DNA of 64,000 nucleotides from Chitinilyticum piscinae (GTDB taxonomy: Bacteria > Pseudomonadota > Gammaproteobacteria > Burkholderiales > Chitinibacteraceae): positions 124,001 to 188,000 of the forward strand of contig NZ_JADFUA010000001.1 of NCBI RefSeq assembly GCF_015223195.1, given 5' to 3'. Made by a program: the position numbers and the translations under genes. The notes below the pieces were generated by a model. The model was given only the letters and a program-made list of their open reading frames with translations, was not told the origin of the DNA and did not search any database. This document shows positions 29,660 through 38,526 of the stretch, piece by piece (the first letter of the stretch is position 1; every line of letters begins with the position of its first letter).

Positions 29660-32101
29660 TTAGCTCAGCGCAGCCGGCGCTGTCACGCCACCCTGCGGCG
29701 CATGGCGCGGCAGCATCATGGTAAAGCGCGTGAAATGCCCCACTTCGCTACTGAGCAATACCTCCCCCCCCAGCACGCCCGTGATCAGGTTGTACACCAG
29801 ATACAGTCCGAGCCCCGAGCCCCCCTGCCCCATGCGGGTGGTAAAAAACGGGTCGAAAACCCGCCTGTGCAAGGACTCGGGAATGCCTGCCCCATTATCC
29901 TCGTAGACCAGCTCAATACGTTCGGCATCCAGCTCGCGCGCCGCAACAGTAATCACACCGCCCGATCGGCCTGCCAGGCCATGCAGAAGTGAATTTCCCA
30001 ATAACTGGCTGATCACCTGCTCGATCGGGCCGGGATAACTGTCAAGCAGCAAGGCCCCAGCGAGATCACACTCTAGAGTATGTCCGGCCTGCTGCAACAC
30101 TCCGGCATAGGTAGCCAAGACGTCACCCAGCACCTCGCGCAGATCGAATGACTGCCGCTGCTCGCTGGTGGTATCAACCGCCACTTGGCGGAAGCGGGCA
30201 ACCAGATCGCTGGCCCGGTTGATATTGCGCTGCATGATCGCCGTGCCGTCACGGCACAGTGCAACAAAACGCTCGGCCTCTGCCCGCTTCATCCGCCCCT
30301 CGCGCATGCCGTCCTCGAACTGCTGCGCCTCATCCATCAGCGTCGAGGCAATGGTCAGTGCACCGCCCAGCGGCGTATTGAGCTCATGCGCAATTCCGGC
30401 CACCAGGCTACCCAGGGACGCGAGTTTTTCCGACTGCACCAGCTTGGCCATCGCGTGATGCAGTTCCTCGTTGGCGTGCTCCAGCTCGCGCGTGCGCTCC
30501 TTGACCCTGCCTTCGAGCGCTTCATTGGATTCCATCAGCCGGGCATTAAGCTGATGGATTTCCCGCTGGAAGCGTTTGCGCTCGGAGTTGGCCAGCGCCC
30601 GCGAACACATATCTGCCAGCTGACTGCCATGCAGCAGCTCATCAGGCGTCCAGTTGCGCTGGGCACCAACATGCTCCATCCAGAACAGCCCGATCAATCG
30701 GCCTGGCACCCGCACCGGAAAAGCCAGCAGCGATGAAATCGCCAGCGGCTGCAGGTATTCGGCCGCCAATCCCCAGGTCAAAGGGTGATGAATGCAATCG
30801 TGGGCAATGATCGATTCAGGTTCGCTGAGCCAGCTGGCCAGCTGCGGCCACGCCTGCTGCCCCCATTCCTGTCCGCGTTCAAGACGATCCAGTGCCGCGA
30901 TGAAGATGCTCGGGCTCTTCAGGCTCAGTCCATCCTCCTGCAGCAGCAGGATTTGCACCCGGGCAACCCCCATGATGGCGCTGGCCTGCCGGCAGAGAAT
31001 GGCAAAGGCTTCTTCCTGTTTGCCCGAGTCCAGCGCCGGATGGTTGGACAATTCCACCAGCAATCGCGCCGGGCTGGGCCGCAAACCCGCCTTGTCCTCC
31101 AGCTCGCGCTGGCGCTCGGGCGCCGCCGCAGCCTGGATACGTTCGGCCAGGGTAAAGCCGGCCTTCAAGGCATTAAGCGCGGTGGAATATCCGCCAAGCT
31201 GCTCGGCATAGCGGGCTATCGCCAGATGCTGCCGCTCCAGGATATGAATGAAATTGAATTCCTCGCTGATTTTCACGCCTTCCATCAGCGTTTCCAGCGC
31301 CTCTTCCAGTTTGCCGTGACGCGCCTTCACTTCGGCAATCGCCAGCAACAGATTGGCCTCCCCCCAGCGATAATCCACCATCCTGGCCGTCGCCAGACCG
31401 GCAAACAGATGCAGCTCGGCCTGATCAAGCCGGTCTTGCCGCAGGAACATCTCCCCGAGACGCAGATGCGATTCTGCCGCGTAATCCCAGAACTTGCCTT
31501 CGTTACAAAGCGCCAGCGCATCTTCGAAGACTTCACGAGCCTCACCAGCATCGCCGTAGCGCATCAGATTCACGCCAAGGTTGATCTTGATCTTGGCGTC
31601 CAGCCAGGGGTCGTAATCCAGGTGAATACGCCCGAGAGCCGCGCGATGCAGGGTAGCGGCAGACGCATAATCACCGAGTGCATCATAGATTTGCCCAAGC
31701 CCGACTTTTGCCAGCATCCAGACACGATCACTGCCGCCAGTGGTTTCGCAGATCTCCACGCAGCGCGCCCAGTACTGGATGGCCGGACGGTATTCGGCAT
31801 TGGTGTAATAGCTGCGGGCAATCTGTTCGAGCAGGCAGGCCTCGTTGGCAAACAGATGTTGTGCCTGTGCAACCTGCAGCGCCTCGAACAGGACATTGCG
31901 CGCCTCGGCAGCATGGCCCTGATGGTCCATGATCAGCCCGTACCGCTCGGCCGCCTGCACGTGCGCCAGTGGCGAACGCATAAGCCGGCTCGCCTCGATC
32001 AGGCCAACGCAGAGTTTGCGCCCCCTCTCGAGGTCCGTATGCATGATGGCATCGATTTCCGCCAGCAGTTGCTGCTCGGGCGGACTGAGGCTCTCATCCA
32101 T
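29660..32101 (-). CDS. Soluble TPR-GAF sensor histidine kinase
   Basis: An 813-residue protein without membrane segments. Residues about 20-340 form TPR-like helical repeats (for example AAESHLRLGEMFLRQDRLDQ). A GAF-like domain (about 355-500) and a coiled coil (about 510-555) follow. HisKA has the acceptor His in GIAHELNTPLGGAL (about residue 570), and the HATPase domain shows GNSLLHGL, DNGAGIPE and GSGLGLYLV. The domain order suggests a cytoplasmic kinase with protein or small-ligand input. No response regulator lies next to it. The start at 32101 (MDESLS) was chosen; one 11 codons upstream is possible. Confidence 0.85.
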   Translation of the reverse strand: MDESLSPPEQQLLAEIDAIMHTDLERGRKLCVGLIEASRLMRSPLAHVQAAERYGLIMDHQGHAAEARNVLFEALQVAQAQHLFANEACLLEQIARSYYTNAEYRPAIQYWARCVEICETTGGSDRVWMLAKVGLGQIYDALGDYASAATLHRAALGRIHLDYDPWLDAKIKINLGVNLMRYGDAGEAREVFEDALALCNEGKFWDYAAESHLRLGEMFLRQDRLDQAELHLFAGLATARMVDYRWGEANLLLAIAEVKARHGKLEEALETLMEGVKISEEFNFIHILERQHLAIARYAEQLGGYSTALNALKAGFTLAERIQAAAAPERQRELEDKAGLRPSPARLLVELSNHPALDSGKQEEAFAILCRQASAIMGVARVQILLLQEDGLSLKSPSIFIAALDRLERGQEWGQQAWPQLASWLSEPESIIAHDCIHHPLTWGLAAEYLQPLAISSLLAFPVRVPGRLIGLFWMEHVGAQRNWTPDELLHGSQLADMCSRALANSERKRFQREIHQLNARLMESNEALEGRVKERTRELEHANEELHHAMAKLVQSEKLASLGSLVAGIAHELNTPLGGALTIASTLMDEAQQFEDGMREGRMKRAEAERFVALCRDGTAIMQRNINRASDLVARFRQVAVDTTSEQRQSFDLREVLGDVLATYAGVLQQAGHTLECDLAGALLLDSYPGPIEQVISQLLGNSLLHGLAGRSGGVITVAARELDAERIELVYEDNGAGIPESLHRRVFDPFFTTRMGQGGSGLGLYLVYNLITGVLGGEVLLSSEVGHFTRFTMMLPRHAPQGGVTAPAALS

Positions 32102-32220
32102 TCCATGCCCTAGTTGCTGTCCATGCACCAGCATGGCACATCAAGGTAGTTTTTTCCTCTCGGGACATGCGGACACCAACAGCTGACACTCGCGACGGCC
32201 GGAGCTTCCCACCCTGCCTG

Positions 32221-33087
32221 TCAGGCTCGCTGCAGGTAATCATCCAGCTTGCGCGCCACCACCGCCGCCTCGCCCTGGGTCAGCAGCACACTGGCATACG
32301 CCGGGCGAGTCATGTCGCCCAGCCAGAACACCCCACGCTCCTCAGCAGGCAAGCCATTCACGGCCAGTTGCGGGAACTGCGCCAGCACGGGCACCGGCTC
32401 ATAGCCATAAAAGACACAGGCATAGTCATAACGCTGCCCTGCCAGCGAGACACCAGCCATATCGCAGGCCGGCTGCAGCGCGCCGCAGTGCTCGTGCACG
32501 GCAATGGCGGGCTCGGCAACCACCTGCTGGCGCAACAAGGCACTGCCACGGATTGCTCCACGCGCCAGCACGCTCACCGCACACCCCCGCCGCGCCAGAA
32601 TCAGGGCGTGCTCGAGGGCATTATCCCCCCCGCCCAGCACCGCCACGCGCATGCCCGGCACCACCTCGGCCAGCGCAGCGAGCCCGGGCCCCACCAGCAG
32701 ACGCGGCGCTGGCGGGTAAGGCGAAAACGGCCGGGCCCCGCAGGCCAGCGCCAGCGACCGCACCCGCACGTTGCGCCCCAGCCTGGTTTGCAGCGCAAAC
32801 CCGTGTCGCAGCACCTCGACCGTTTCGGGCTGATCGCCACAGAGCAACCGCGCCGCATCGACTTCAGCCAGCACCCGGGCCATGTACTGGCGCCCGCTGA
32901 TGCCGGCAAAACCGGGAATCCACTTCAGCGGGTAATCACTGTGCGCCAGTGCCCCTCCAGCTTGTGCCGCAGCCTCCAGCAGCAACCAGCGATGCCCCAT
33001 GCCGGAAAGCCATTGCGCCAGCGTCAGCCCACCCACGCCGCCCCCGATAATCAATACTTCTGCGTCGAATACCTGCCCTGTCTGCAT
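32221..33087 (-). CDS. FAD-dependent pyridine-nucleotide oxidoreductase (thioredoxin-reductase-like)
   Basis: The 288-residue protein begins VLIIGGGVGGLTLAQWLSG, the FAD-binding Rossmann motif, and has a second nucleotide-binding motif VAVLGGGDNALEHAL in the middle, then WLGDM near the end. The size and order match two-domain thioredoxin-reductase-like flavoproteins, but no redox CxxC is visible, so it is not a thioredoxin reductase. It may be a ferredoxin/flavodoxin-NADP reductase. Start 33087 has AGGA upstream. It is divergent from the methyltransferase gene. Confidence 0.8.
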   Translation of the reverse strand: MQTGQVFDAEVLIIGGGVGGLTLAQWLSGMGHRWLLLEAAAQAGGALAHSDYPLKWIPGFAGISGRQYMARVLAEVDAARLLCGDQPETVEVLRHGFALQTRLGRNVRVRSLALACGARPFSPYPPAPRLLVGPGLAALAEVVPGMRVAVLGGGDNALEHALILARRGCAVSVLARGAIRGSALLRQQVVAEPAIAVHEHCGALQPACDMAGVSLAGQRYDYACVFYGYEPVPVLAQFPQLAVNGLPAEERGVFWLGDMTRPAYASVLLTQGEAAVVARKLDDYLQRA

Positions 33088-33189
33088 TGATGTTCCTGCC
33101 ACCCTTGATTCTGCCCGCCGACTGGAGTTCGGTGCGGGAATGCTAGAATAACGCGCTTTGCCCCAGCACCGAATAGCGAGCCCTCGCGC

Positions 33190-34356
33190 ATGAACCAAGC
33201 CCAGCTCCCCGCCCCGACTCCCGAAGCCTTCGCTCACTCGCAGGCACTGGTGGCCGCGCTCCGCCAGCAGATCGCCGACGCCGGCGGCTGGATTTCCTTT
33301 GCCGACTACATGCGCAGCGCATTGTATGCACCGGGACTGGGCTATTACTCGGGAGGCGCCACCAAATTCGGCGAGGCCGGTGACTTCATCACCGCGCCGG
33401 AAATCTCGCCACTGTTCGGCCAGAGCCTCGCACAGACGGTCGCCACTGTTCTCGCCGACGTTCCGGACGGCATCGTCCTCGAACTTGGCGCCGGCACCGG
33501 CAAGCTGGCCGTACAGCTGCTGGGCGAACTGGAGCGCCTGGAATCCCTGCCCGCCCGTTACTGCATCCTCGACCTCTCGGCCGAACTACGCGAACGCCAG
33601 CGCGCCACCATCGCCGCAACCCTGCCGCAGCTGCTCGACCGCGTCGAATGGCTGGATGCACTGCCCGCACAATGGCAAGGCATGCTGGTGGCCAACGAAG
33701 TGCTCGATGCGGTTCCCTGTCAGCTGGTACATCGCGATGCGGCCGGCACACTGTTCGAGCGCGGTGTCAGTGTCGGCGAACAAGGCTTCGCGTTCAGCGA
33801 CCGACCGCTGCAAGATGCAGCGCTTGCCCAGGCCGCCAGCATATTGCCTGACGACTACACCAGCGAATTCCAGCCCGAAGCTGCGGCACTGATTGGCAGT
33901 TGCGCCGCCGGACTGACCCGAGGCGCCATGCTGTGGCTCGACTATGGCTTTCCGGCGCGCGAGTTTTACCACCCGCAACGCAGCGAAGGCACGCTGATGG
34001 GGCACTACCGTCACCACAGCATCCACGACCCATTCTGGCTGCCCGGACTCACCGACCTCACCTGTCATGTCGACTTCTCCGCCATCTACTCGGCAGGTCA
34101 TGCCGCCGGCCTCGCGCTGGAGGGCTACGTATCCCAGGGGCAGTATCTGCTCGACTGCGGCATTCTACAAAGCTTCGAGGCTCATACCCCTGAGCTGGAT
34201 GACAAACAGCGCATCATGGCACTGAACGCCGTGCAGAAACTGCTCTCGCCGGCCGAAATGGGCGAGCTCTTCAAGGTCATCGCCTTCTCGCGCGGATTAA
34301 GCGGCAACAGCCTGCTGCCGGGCTTTCGCAGCGCCGACCGTTCCGGCGCGCTGTAA
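33190..34356 (+). CDS. MidA/NDUFAF7-family SAM-dependent methyltransferase
   Basis: A 388-residue protein of the COG1565 family. ISFADYMRSALYAPGLGYYS and GDFITAPEISPLFGQ at the N-terminus, then the SAM-binding LELGAGTGKLAVQLL and ANEVLDAVP are diagnostic. The mitochondrial relative methylates an arginine of complex I; the bacterial substrate is less certain. A stand-alone gene ending 60 bases before the tRNA. Confidence 0.92.
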   Translation: MNQAQLPAPTPEAFAHSQALVAALRQQIADAGGWISFADYMRSALYAPGLGYYSGGATKFGEAGDFITAPEISPLFGQSLAQTVATVLADVPDGIVLELGAGTGKLAVQLLGELERLESLPARYCILDLSAELRERQRATIAATLPQLLDRVEWLDALPAQWQGMLVANEVLDAVPCQLVHRDAAGTLFERGVSVGEQGFAFSDRPLQDAALAQAASILPDDYTSEFQPEAAALIGSCAAGLTRGAMLWLDYGFPAREFYHPQRSEGTLMGHYRHHSIHDPFWLPGLTDLTCHVDFSAIYSAGHAAGLALEGYVSQGQYLLDCGILQSFEAHTPELDDKQRIMALNAVQKLLSPAEMGELFKVIAFSRGLSGNSLLPGFRSADRSGAL

Positions 34357-34374
34357 TTTTTGCGGGCGAGGTGC

Positions 34375-34403
34375 TTGACAGCCCGAAAAAGCACCTCCAT
34401 AAT
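34375..34403 (+). promoter_or_regulatory. Sigma-70 promoter of the tRNA-Met gene
   Basis: TTGACA (34375-34380) and CATAAT (34398-34403) are separated by exactly 17 bases and lie 12 bases before the tRNA. Confidence 0.88.
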
Positions 34404-34415
34404 CCGGCCTCTCTT

Positions 34416-34492
34416 GGCTATGTAGCTCAGTCGGTTAGAGCACAGCACTCATAATGCTGGGGTCGCAGGTTCGAGTCCCGCCATAGCCACCA
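34416..34492 (+). tRNA. tRNA-Met (CAT), elongator type
   Basis: A 77-base cloverleaf with acceptor stem GGCTATG/CATAGCC, D loop with AGTCGGTTA, anticodon loop CTCATAA (CAT at 34450-34452), T arm GGTTCGAGTC and encoded CCA. It closely resembles E. coli elongator tRNA-Met; it lacks initiator features. tRNA-Ile with lysidine-modified CAT is the alternative, less likely from the body sequence. Its 3' end is the integration site of a mobile element. Confidence 0.96.
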
Positions 34493-34494
34493 GA
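34471..34494. repeat. attL: 3' end of tRNA-Met
   Basis: The 24 bases from the T loop through the CCA end recur at 40016-40038 with one base missing. This is the tRNA-side attachment site of the island. Confidence 0.88.
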
Positions 34495-34524
34495 CATCAG
34501 TTTCAGGCAGTGCCAGAAACTACC

Positions 34525-34560
34525 AAAAACCCCGTAAAGCTTAGGCTTGCGGGGTTTTTT
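34525..34560 (+). terminator. Terminator after tRNA-Met, inside the island
   Basis: AAAAACCCCG and CGGGGTTTTTT form a stem with a supporting AAGC/GCTT inner helix and a six-T run on the plus strand. Confidence 0.85.
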
Positions 34561-34606
34561 CATTCCCAGGCATCTCCACGCCGTCCTAGCGCATCCCATA
34601 TTTTTG

Positions 34607-34632
34607 GGGGTACGCTTAGGGGTACGAACCGG
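34607..34632. repeat. Arm-site-like direct repeat, left copy
   Basis: Two GGGGTACG-type octamers 12 bases apart lie just before the integrase start. A 26-base copy, 24 of 26 identical, lies near the right end at 39943-39968. Confidence 0.8.
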
Positions 34633-34642
34633 AGATACCCCA

Positions 34643-35968
34643 ATGCCCCGCCAAACCAAGCCGCTGACTGACTCTGAATGCCGCAACGCAAAACCAGGCG
34701 ACAAGGACTACAAGTTGTTTGATGGCGGTGGCTTGTTTCTGCTGGTCAAAACCAGCGGAGCCAAGCTCTGGCGAATGAAGTACGCCAAACCGGACGGCAA
34801 AGAATCCAGCCTGTCGTTTGGCGCATACCCCGACGTACCCCTAAGCGCTGCCCGAAAGCTGCGCGACGATACCCGCGCGCTTTTAGCCAGCGGCAAAGAC
34901 CCTCAGACCGAGCGCGCAGCAGAACAGCTGGCCACCCGATACGCAGCCAGCAACACCTTCGAGCTGGTGGCGCTGGAATGGCATGCCAAAGAGAAGGCCA
35001 GCAGCAAATGGGGCGATGATCATGCCGGGCGCATCCTGCAGCGCCTGCGTGATGATGTATTCCCGCACATTGGCCGCCAGCCGGTCGAAAACCTGAAAAC
35101 CCGCGATCTGCTGGTCGTGCTGCAGGCAGCTGCCGCCCGTGACGCACTGGACTTGGCCAAACGACTACGCCAGTACATGACCGCCATCATGCGCTATGCC
35201 GTGCAGACCGGCCGTATCGACAGCAACCCTGCACTTGACCTGCAAGGGGCTGTAGCGAGCCGCCAAGCACGCCATCACCCTGCCCTGCCCCTCACCCGCA
35301 CCAGCGAGCTGGCGGCGCGGATTAGCGGCTACAGCAGCCGTATTGCTCGTGATGCCTCGTTATTCGCCCTGCTGACCGGAGCTCGGTCATCAGAGTTTCG
35401 TTTTGCGCAGTGGAGCGAGTTTGATCTGGGCAAGGGTATCTGGACTATTCCGCCCGAGCGCGAAGCCGTGGAAGGCATCAAATACAGCGAGCGCGGCGAG
35501 AAAATGGGCCGTGAGCGCATCATCTATCTTTCGCGCCAAACCGTCGCCTTGCTGGCACGCATGCAGGAAATCAACGGCACAGCGGGCTTTGTGTTTGCCG
35601 GCCAGAAGCCCGGCACTCCCATCAGCGAAAACACCGTTAACCAGCTGCTGCGACGTGTTGGTTATGACACGCAGCAGGACGTGTGCCTCCACGGCTTTCG
35701 CACCATGATGGTTTCCGCGCTGAATGAGTCAGGCCGCTTTAACCCTGATGCGGTAGAACGCCACATTGGCCATGAGGGCAAGGCCAGCGCCGGAGCTGCT
35801 GTGCGTGCGATCTACAACCGCAACGCGCAATACCTGAAAGAGCGCCAAGCCATGCTGCAATGGTGGGCTGACTGGCTCGATGCGCTGCAAGACGCCGGCC
35901 ATCATATCGAGCCATGTGACTTCAATCCGGGCAAGGCTGCGGTGCTGGTGCTTAACCGCGCCGCTTGA
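34643..35968 (+). CDS. int: Tyrosine integrase, P4 type
   Basis: A 441-residue protein with an N-terminal DUF4102-type arm-binding domain (KPLTDSECRNAKPGDKDYKL, FGAYPDVPLSAAR), a core-binding domain (about residues 90-190) and a catalytic domain. The catalytic residues are visible: Arg in LTGARSSEFR, HGFR (His-x-x-Arg), His in HIGHEGK and Tyr in AIYNRN. It should integrate and excise the island at the tRNA end. The start at 34643 has GGAG upstream; an earlier frame extension overlaps the repeats and is not protein-like. Confidence 0.95.
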   Translation: MPRQTKPLTDSECRNAKPGDKDYKLFDGGGLFLLVKTSGAKLWRMKYAKPDGKESSLSFGAYPDVPLSAARKLRDDTRALLASGKDPQTERAAEQLATRYAASNTFELVALEWHAKEKASSKWGDDHAGRILQRLRDDVFPHIGRQPVENLKTRDLLVVLQAAAARDALDLAKRLRQYMTAIMRYAVQTGRIDSNPALDLQGAVASRQARHHPALPLTRTSELAARISGYSSRIARDASLFALLTGARSSEFRFAQWSEFDLGKGIWTIPPEREAVEGIKYSERGEKMGRERIIYLSRQTVALLARMQEINGTAGFVFAGQKPGTPISENTVNQLLRRVGYDTQQDVCLHGFRTMMVSALNESGRFNPDAVERHIGHEGKASAGAAVRAIYNRNAQYLKERQAMLQWWADWLDALQDAGHHIEPCDFNPGKAAVLVLNRAA

Positions 35969-36146
35969 GGGCGGTGTCGATGAAGCAATCGGGCAGCGCC
36001 AGCGACAAGCGATCATGCCGGAAGTTGCTAAGTACGACGGGGCATGTATGGGAAATGAGACATATTCGAGAACATGCTGACGATAGACTTGCTTGAAAAC
36101 CCCTTTTCTCTAAACTAATCGCCCGGCAATTTGGCCGGAATAATAT

Positions 36147-36521
36147 GTGCCTAGAGAGTTTAAGGATATGTCCGAACAAGTCGCCCCCAATATCGACGAA
36201 CCAAAATCAAACCCGTGGCTGCTGAAGTTCTTGGGTGTCATCATCATGTTTGTCAGCATACTGGCCTTGCTCATGCTCTATTCTTGGAGCGGCGGTAAAG
36301 TGGTCTATGACGGCGATAGTGTTCAGGTTGAGCACTATTATGAATTGCGATATATCGGTATCGCGGTTTCACTTATTGGCCTGCTAATTGGTAGCATTTG
36401 GACGGCGGTTGGAGTGCTCATTGATGAGCTGCGATCTCATTCCGTTGCCGGGGTCAAGCACGCAGCCTTGCCATCGCTCACTGAGCAGCTGCAGGAACTG
36501 CGGGCGCATACCGAGCGCTGA
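36147..36521 (+). CDS. Small membrane protein of the island
   Basis: The 124-residue product has two hydrophobic segments (about residues 25-45 and 72-92) separated by a short polar loop, and a polar C-terminus. I do not recognise it. The start is uncertain: GTG at 36147, or ATG at 36168, where AAGGA sits too close to the codon. It lies on the opposite strand to the other cargo genes. Confidence 0.5.
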   Translation: MPREFKDMSEQVAPNIDEPKSNPWLLKFLGVIIMFVSILALLMLYSWSGGKVVYDGDSVQVEHYYELRYIGIAVSLIGLLIGSIWTAVGVLIDELRSHSVAGVKHAALPSLTEQLQELRAHTER

Positions 36522-37216
36522 TATGCAGGCTGGGCGTAACGAGGCAGTGAGTCACGCATAAGGTCAAGATGACAGCCCCGATTTGAGCCTTGGCTGTCCA
36601 AGGACAAATCTGCCGCAACAGAATGGACGCGGCGTGAATGGGGTCAGCATCGCTTGTTTTTCTAGGGCTTCGCCCTCCAATGCAGGCTCGGTGAGTTCGT
36701 TTGGCCCATTCCGGGGTGTTATGTGCTGCGGTAGTTGATTCCTGGCCGTCAGGAAGGACGTGGCGCAAATTGCATCAGCCGCAGACATGCAAGTCAGGGG
36801 CAAGGCTACCTTTTGTCTCAGGCCGCACTGAAACTCAATGACAGAGCCACTTCCAGCAGCATTGTCACTCACAATGCAGGAGAAGTTTCAGCGGGTTTGG
36901 ATGCTTCTCGGCCCTGATTATGCAAGGTTGCTGAAGGGCTTCCCCTTGCCCGTTTTCGGCACTCCGGCGCGAAAACCTTGTCTGCTGCGTGGGGCGATCT
37001 TTGCATCTGCGGGCAAGCGTGGGCTTGCCCGTTTCAGGTAAAAAGGGGTTGCAGAATTTGCCGGGGAAGGGGTTGCATTTGCAGTGACTGATGCAACCCC
37101 TTCTGCGGCGAAAGAGTGCAACCCCATTTCATCCAACAACGGCGCGGGTTTCAGGGCTTTTTCTTTCATCTGCCCTGAAGGGGCAGATACACGCCCATAG
37201 AAAGGTCAATATGTAA
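36522..37216. other. Apparent non-coding stretch of the island
   Basis: About 695 bases in which short frames occur on both strands but none has a ribosome binding site or recognisable product. It contains a cluster of four 9-base repeats (37045-37125) and a hairpin (GGGCAAG / CTTGCCC near 37012-37030). It could hold a replication origin or regulatory region. Confidence 0.5.
37045..37125. repeat. Cluster of four GGGGTTGCA motifs
   Basis: GGGGTTGCA occurs directly at 37045-37053 and 37069-37077 and inverted at 37092-37100 and 37117-37125. The middle two belong to a perfect 13-base inverted repeat (37066-37078 and 37091-37103) with a 12-base spacer. The arrangement looks like binding sites for a dimeric protein. 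Confidence 0.75.
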
Positions 37217-37984
37217 CTAATTGAGCTTCTCCTTTCGTTTCAGTTGATGACAAAGCTCGTCCAGCTTAGCGAGCTGCTTATCGACGGATTGTCGGGTGAT
37301 GGGCTGTCCGGTAATGCGCCGGTAATAGCTGGCCGTCCGGGTGCTGTGCTCGCCGGTCAGTACGTGAATTTCCTTCAGCAGCATTCGACGTTTGAGCACA
37401 TCACTACTGCTGACACTTCCCGACTTGTCCCGGCGAGCCATTTGCTCACGCATCAGTTCGACCTTGCTCTCGCGCAGCCTATTCAGCGTTCTGCGCTTGA
37501 GCTGAACATCACGACCGCATAACCAAGCCAGTTCATCGCGCTGCCTGGGCAGAAGCCCCATGCCGCCCGCGTAATAGGTCGCAGAGCGTTCCGCGCGCCC
37601 ATAGACCCATAGTGCGGTCTTGTGCCAGCTGGCGCTGTCCTGCGCGGTTTGTGGGGCAAATAGACGCTTCCATTTACTCCAAATCGGAATGTGCTTCGGA
37701 TATGTTCTCCTGACCCAATCGACATCAGCCAGCCACCATTCATAGGCGCGTTGCGGGTCTTCCAGCTCATCAGAGCATGGAAGACCTCGCAGCGCAGGCG
37801 GCAGCCCCTGCGCAGCCATGAGAAACTGCAACACCCAGCGCCGGGCAGGATTGCGCTGATGTCGCAATGACGACAGCAGTTGCGACAGCGATTGCCGCTG
37901 TATCTGTTCCAGCCAGCGGGCGAACGCTTCCTCATCCCGGCTCCGCTCCGCAATCAGCAGCTCATGGAGATTGGCAGCTTGCAT
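37217..37984 (-). CDS. Hypothetical island protein, basic
   Basis: A 255-residue protein rich in Arg, Trp and Gln, without membrane segments. Its C-terminal quarter is predicted helical and very basic (TRTASYYRRITGQPITRQ followed by SVDKQLAKLDELCHQLKRK), which suggests DNA or RNA binding. AGGGG lies just before the ATG. It overlaps the preceding small gene by 31 bases, so the minus-strand genes 38753-37217 form an operon. The repeat cluster just downstream may be its target. I do not recognise the family; replication or regulation is only a guess. Confidence 0.6.
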   Translation of the reverse strand: MQAANLHELLIAERSRDEEAFARWLEQIQRQSLSQLLSSLRHQRNPARRWVLQFLMAAQGLPPALRGLPCSDELEDPQRAYEWWLADVDWVRRTYPKHIPIWSKWKRLFAPQTAQDSASWHKTALWVYGRAERSATYYAGGMGLLPRQRDELAWLCGRDVQLKRRTLNRLRESKVELMREQMARRDKSGSVSSSDVLKRRMLLKEIHVLTGEHSTRTASYYRRITGQPITRQSVDKQLAKLDELCHQLKRKEKLN

Positions 37985-38223
37985 GGCCCCTCAGAAATCA
38001 GCACATATTCCGAGTTCGGCAAAGGGCCAACAATGACGATGTGCTGACCGGCATATTTGGTGGAATAGATAATTTGGCTGCCCGCGTCAATTGTTTGGCC
38101 TATGTGCTGCCGGGCATATTTTTTGGAATAGATAAATCGGATGTCTTCATCACCTGCTTGACCTTCTCTGTTCTCAGCCATGACGGCCACATAGTTGTCT
38201 TCATTGATTTTTTGAATATGCAT
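37954..38223 (-). CDS. Hypothetical small island protein with internal repeat
   Basis: An 89-residue product. IYSxKYAxQHI occurs twice about 21 residues apart (IYSKKYARQHIGQ and IYSTKYAGQHIVI), followed by IVGPLPNSEYVLI. The last motif resembles IVGPVEGSGNYIVI in the next protein upstream, so the two may be diverged paralogues. Start 38223 was preferred over 38235 because GGA lies about 7 bases before it. Confidence 0.5.
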   Translation of the reverse strand: MHIQKINEDNYVAVMAENREGQAGDEDIRFIYSKKYARQHIGQTIDAGSQIIYSTKYAGQHIVIVGPLPNSEYVLISEGPCKLPISMSC

Positions 38224-38259
38224 TTTAATTTCCATCAGTAATTGGTTGATTGCACATCA

Positions 38260-38526
38260 TCACAGCAGCCCCTTGGCTACGCAATACCGCACATGATCAT
38301 GAGCGCTTCCGTCATAAGCCTCAGAATTACCATCAATCACGATGTAATTTCCGCTTCCTTCTACCGGGCCGACAATCATCAAGTCATCCTCGTCGTGCGT
38401 AATCAGCTTGATTGTCATCACGCCCATTTGCTGCGAATGCAGCAGCTTTGCGTTGTTCATGATGCTGTCGTGATCAAATTGGTCAATGCAGTGATAGTTC
38501 ATGTGATTTTCCTTCAAATGGGTCAT
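38260..38526 (-). CDS. Hypothetical small acidic island protein
   Basis: An 88-residue acidic, His- and Asp-rich protein without membrane segments. It contains DLMIVGPVEGSGNYIVIDG, similar to a segment of the 37954-38223 product. Its ATG overlaps the alpA stop (ATGA), so it is translated with the regulator. No known family. Confidence 0.6.
   Translation of the reverse strand: MTHLKENHMNYHCIDQFDHDSIMNNAKLLHSQQMGVMTIKLITHDEDDLMIVGPVEGSGNYIVIDGNSEAYDGSAHDHVRYCVAKGLL

Noticed and set aside
34416-34492. Initiator tRNA or tRNA-Ile (lysidine) reading of the CAT tRNA
   Set aside because: The first acceptor pair is matched and the body follows elongator tRNA-Met; tRNA-Ile cannot be fully excluded but fits less well.
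37045-37125. CRISPR array
   Set aside because: The repeats are only 9 bases, in mixed orientation, with uneven spacing; no cas genes are present.
36564-37169. Short frames on both strands in the island's gene-free region
   Set aside because: No ribosome binding sites, no recognisable product, and they overlap each other.
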